Source: Planctomycetota bacterium
GTDB lineage: Bacteria; Planctomycetota; Phycisphaerae; UBA1845; Fen-1342
Assembly (NCBI GenBank): GCA_030616465.1
Contig: JAUWXH010000049.1
Span: forward strand, 1 to 8,752
Length of the DNA stretch: 8,752 nucleotides
Direction of reading: 5' to 3'
The position numbers and the translations under genes were made by a program. Numbering within the stretch: position 1 is the first letter of the stretch; each line of letters starts with the position of its first letter. Positions 6,115 through 8,752 of the stretch are shown here, piece after piece. The notes under the pieces are model-generated. The model did no database searches. It was not told where the DNA came from and saw only the letters and a list, made by a program, of their open reading frames with translations.

Positions 6115-7284
6115 TCACCCTACCGACTCTGGCGGTAGTTGCTGACCGGCAGTTATAGCATCAACCTCCAGCTCGAACAGGAGATCAGGCCGGCAAATCT
6201 CGCTCTGCGCCAGCACAACCGGCAACGGCCCGATCTGGTCGGCGTCGCAGCAACGCCGAAAGGCTGGAGCATCTTCTGCCCGCTTGATATGGCCGACGCC
6301 CCGCACGACGTCCGCCCAGCCCATTCCGCGAGACTCCAGAATAGCATTCACGACGTCCAGCGTACGCGCAACCTGTGCGTCCGCATCGCCGAGGTGAGCG
6401 GTGTCTCCCTCCGGGCCGATGCTGGCCGTGCCGGAGACGAGCAAGCGCCGGTGATCCGGCATCACCAGTTCCACCGCCCGGCTGAACGAACTGCCGTACT
6501 CCCGCGCCGCACACTGCAACGGTGAAGGAACGGCAATGGCGCGCACTGTTTCTTCTTTTGCCTTCACCGCCAGCACACCGCTTACTAGGGCAGCTCCGGT
6601 TCCCGCCGCAGTAGGCGCGCCCACCGCCGTGCTGGCCGGCAGCAGACCGTCGAAGACGTGCCTGTTTGCAAAGAATGTGTTTCGAACGCGGTTGAAATGT
6701 CTATACCAAGACAGTATGTCATCATTATAGAACCACGTGCGCAGCACGTGGCTGAATTCCATGTCGGCCACACGCAAGGCCGCTTCCATCAGCTCCAGGA
6801 CCTCGCACGCCTGCTCGTCCCGCGGCCGCGACAAATCGCTCGGCAGCAGGCTGCCCAGTCGGCAGTACCGCGCGTAGTCGTCCTCAAACACGCTTCCTAC
6901 AAGCCTGCCGTTCAGCTTCAACGGTTCTACCGGAACGCCCGAGACGGCCCATATCTGCGTGCCGCCAATCCCACGCGCCGCTTCACGTGCCGGTCCGACC
7001 AAAGTCACCGGCCACGACATACTTCCCAGGGCTCTAGACGACGTTTGCATGTCATGGCCGCCCGAAGTCAAGATTCCGAACACCTCCTGTGACACGATAT
7101 GCGCGCGACTGTCACGAAGCGTAGCGGCGATCTCGCCCAGCATTGTCGCCGCGGATTGGCCGTCGCCCGGCGCTGCGGTGATAAACAGTTCCCTGTGCGA
7201 CCGCCGGGCGAGCGTGATCACGTGCATCCCGGGCAGGACCCGCTTCTCCACGCTCCCTCCAGCCGAATCATGATTAGGCGTCAT
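6115..7284 (-). CDS. Chorismatase-like protein of the Rid (YjgF/RidA) superfamily
   Basis: The product is 389 residues with no signal peptide, so cytoplasmic. The ATG at 7284 follows an in-frame TGA by one codon and has AGGA six bases upstream. The C-terminal half is a Rid-type domain: LLVSGTASIG (281-290), HLGDADAQVARTLDVVNAIL (297-316), VGHIKRAED and EICRPDLLFELEVD (362-375). The central part has RTWFYNDDI (182-190), FNRVRNTFF and LPASTAVGA (215-223), then SPLQCAAREYGSSFSRAVEL (254-273). The order and spacing parallel chorismatases such as FkbO, which have two tandem Rid-like folds and hydrolyse chorismate. Gly285 in SGTAS and Cys364 in ICRP fit the Hyg5-type pair (Gly240, Cys327), which forms 3-hydroxybenzoate, rather than FkbO, which has Ala at both positions. 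Glu371 fits the catalytic Glu. This comparison is from memory, so hydroxybenzoate production is inferred. The protein is longer than typical chorismatases (about 340-350). Confidence 0.75.
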   Translation of the reverse strand: MTPNHDSAGGSVEKRVLPGMHVITLARRSHRELFITAAPGDGQSAATMLGEIAATLRDSRAHIVSQEVFGILTSGGHDMQTSSRALGSMSWPVTLVGPAREAARGIGGTQIWAVSGVPVEPLKLNGRLVGSVFEDDYARYCRLGSLLPSDLSRPRDEQACEVLELMEAALRVADMEFSHVLRTWFYNDDILSWYRHFNRVRNTFFANRHVFDGLLPASTAVGAPTAAGTGAALVSGVLAVKAKEETVRAIAVPSPLQCAAREYGSSFSRAVELVMPDHRRLLVSGTASIGPEGDTAHLGDADAQVARTLDVVNAILESRGMGWADVVRGVGHIKRAEDAPAFRRCCDADQIGPLPVVLAQSEICRPDLLFELEVDAITAGQQLPPESVG

Positions 7285-7323
7285 GCATCATCCTGACCAC
7301 TACGCCAATCGGGCAACGAGCCG

Positions 7324-8752
7324 CTAGGGTTGATGTGGGGGACGATAGGGTTTGCCCTCCTTGTAGAGTTCAATCCGCGCCTTGATCGCCTCCGCAACCG
7401 CCTCTTCTCCGGCGGCCTGTGCAAGCTCGAGCGCCTGCTCCGCGGCCCGAATCGCCTCGGCGAATCGGCCGGCTTCCGCATAGCTTACCGCCAGAATGTC
7501 GAGCGGCTGAACAGCGCGGTATCGTGTCAACTCACAGGCCCGCTTGGCGAGCGCAATCGCCCGGGGACCGTCACGCAACTCCGCAGCCGGAGCGGTGGCC
7601 AGCATCCACGCCAAATCGCTGAGCATCTGGGCGTCGTTCGGTTTGAGCCGCACAGCCGACGAGAGATGGCCAACGGCCGCGCCGACCTCCTGCCGGCGGA
7701 ACAACGTCTGACCCAGTAGGCAGTGCGCGGCAGCGTCGTCCCGCTCGAGCTGCACGGCCAGCGAAAGATGCCGGACAGCCTCATCAACCTTGCCCTGGCT
7801 GGCCAGCGCCTTGCCCAGGCAGTACTGGGCGGCGGCATCGTCCGGCGCTAGGCGCACGGCCTCGGACAAATGCACTGTCCCCTGCGCGACGTTGCCTTTG
7901 GTGCACAGCAGCGCCCCAAGAACGCGCTGTGCGTCGGCGGTTTCGGGCCTGAATTCCACCGCCAGCGAAAGATGCCGGATGGCCTCATCGACCTGTCGTT
8001 GGCGAAACAGCAGCATGCCCAGGTTGTAGTGCGCGCTGCCGCTCTCCCGGTCAAGGCGGATTGCCTCGTACAGGTGAGCCTTACCCTCCTCAACCATTTC
8101 CTCCGCAGCGAGAACACCTCCCAGGTTGCTGTGCGCCACCGCGTTCTGCGGGTTCAACTCCAACGCCTTCCGGTATTCGCGGATCGCGCCGGCCGTGTCA
8201 TTGGCCGTCAGGTAGGTGTCGCCGGCCCTCACGTAAGAGACATCGTCAACGAACTGCTCGCGGATCTCCTTGATCGCCATCACTTTGACATTGACAAACT
8301 CCGGTATGTTGGCCGCCCGGTCCACGCTCGTGAAGTGTGCCAACAGTACCGGCGGGCTACTGTAGCCTTCCTCGTCAATGTGCGTGAGAAAAAGCTGCGT
8401 GTAGGCTGAATTGGCCTTCGAGGAAAACACCAGCCACCGCCCGTTCGGCGACCAACTGTGCCACGAGTTCATCCGCTTGGTATTGCAGCGCAGTCGGCGG
8501 GCCTCGCCTCCCTCGGCCGGGATAATGTATAGCTCGCTGTCCGGCTGAAGCAGCATGTAACTTTTGGCTTTGCAGAACACGATCCATTTGCCGTCGGGAG
8601 AGCACCGCGCGAAGTAGTTGCTCATGCCGTTGTGCGAAGCGCCCTCGAGCGGTTCGGCTTCCCCGCCCCTCCCGTCATTAAACGGAATTCGGTACAAGTC
8701 AAATAGGAAGGGCTTTCCCTCTTCGAGGAATTCCCGGCACTCCTCCGTGCTC
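7324..8752 (-). CDS. PD40 propeller-TPR repeat protein (5' partial)
   Basis: The frame is open from the right window edge to a TAG at 7324, giving 475 visible residues. Reading continues past the TTG at 8697, so that codon is internal Leu and the true start lies outside. The visible N-terminal part holds two PD40/TolB-like propeller blades, FARCSPDGKWIVF (about 47-59) and SWSPNGRWLVFSS (about 99-111), probably the end of a longer propeller. From about 170 it is a TPR solenoid with five clear 34-residue units in register (for example SAHYNLGMLLFRQRQVDEAI) flanked by degenerate ones, ending in a helical LYKEGKPYRPP tail. Propeller-plus-TPR proteins are common in Planctomycetota and act in protein-protein contact, often as kinase-linked or envelope scaffolds; no catalytic residues are seen. 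The next gene begins 39 bases after the stop, so it heads the visible minus-strand operon. Confidence 0.88.
   Translation of the reverse strand, partial: STEECREFLEEGKPFLFDLYRIPFNDGRGGEAEPLEGASHNGMSNYFARCSPDGKWIVFCKAKSYMLLQPDSELYIIPAEGGEARRLRCNTKRMNSWHSWSPNGRWLVFSSKANSAYTQLFLTHIDEEGYSSPPVLLAHFTSVDRAANIPEFVNVKVMAIKEIREQFVDDVSYVRAGDTYLTANDTAGAIREYRKALELNPQNAVAHSNLGGVLAAEEMVEEGKAHLYEAIRLDRESGSAHYNLGMLLFRQRQVDEAIRHLSLAVEFRPETADAQRVLGALLCTKGNVAQGTVHLSEAVRLAPDDAAAQYCLGKALASQGKVDEAVRHLSLAVQLERDDAAAHCLLGQTLFRRQEVGAAVGHLSSAVRLKPNDAQMLSDLAWMLATAPAAELRDGPRAIALAKRACELTRYRAVQPLDILAVSYAEAGRFAEAIRAAEQALELAQAAGEEAVAEAIKARIELYKEGKPYRPPHQP
7757..7994 (-). repeat. Near-identical DNA repeat two TPR units apart
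   Basis: The stretches 7757-7790 and 7961-7994 agree at 31 of 34 positions by eye, including 19 identical bases (7757-7775 and 7961-7979). The offset is 204 bases, exactly two 34-codon TPR units. The TPR unit between them is much less similar at the DNA level. The segments encode the equivalent VDEA(I/V)RHLSLAV parts of two repeats. This fits a two-unit duplication or gene conversion within the solenoid. Confidence 0.75.

Overview
This 8752-base window is GC-rich (about 60-65 % by eye) and carries seven protein-coding genes packed with little spacing. Two of them run off the window ends. I see no rRNA, tRNA, CRISPR array, insertion sequence or phage gene. The gene types suggest Planctomycetota or a related PVC or deep-branching lineage: a PD40 propeller fused to TPR repeats, a large polytopic GT-C-like membrane protein, an M64 peptidase with its N-terminal domain, a secreted DUF1565-type beta-helix protein and a chorismatase-like Rid protein. 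This placement is an inference from gene style only.

Layout. At 1-393 (minus) lies the N-terminus of a GT-C-like membrane protein, with a candidate promoter at 402-429 placed so close to the GTG that the message may be leaderless. The 213-base divergent gap (394-606) holds nothing else I can support. Three plus-strand genes follow, all with export signals: a beta-helix protein (607-1845), a LanC-like lipoprotein (1889-3208) and an M64 family zinc peptidase (3343-4761). The gaps between them are 43 and 134 bases. Converging on them is a minus-strand group read from 8752 down to 4790: a PD40/TPR protein (5' end outside the window), a chorismatase/Rid-family protein, and a lipoprotein of the M19 membrane dipeptidase family. 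These are separated by only 39 and 38 bases and look co-transcribed. No stretch over 300 bases lacks a gene.

The most unusual gene is the LanC-like one. It has the seven Gly-rich toroid motifs of the lanthionine synthetase C fold and three of its hallmark motifs (SHG, WCHG, C-C-G). However, it carries a lipoprotein signal peptide, the usual third zinc ligand His is replaced by Cys, and the Arg found four residues before the first zinc Cys in NisC is missing. A run of nine C bases sits immediately after its lipobox cysteine codon. No lantibiotic dehydratase, transporter or clear precursor gene is visible, so it is probably not a classical lanthipeptide cyclase. How the exported beta-helix, LanC-like, M64 and M19 proteins cooperate is unknown. 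A role in peptide or thiol-peptide metabolism at the cell envelope is conceivable but speculative.
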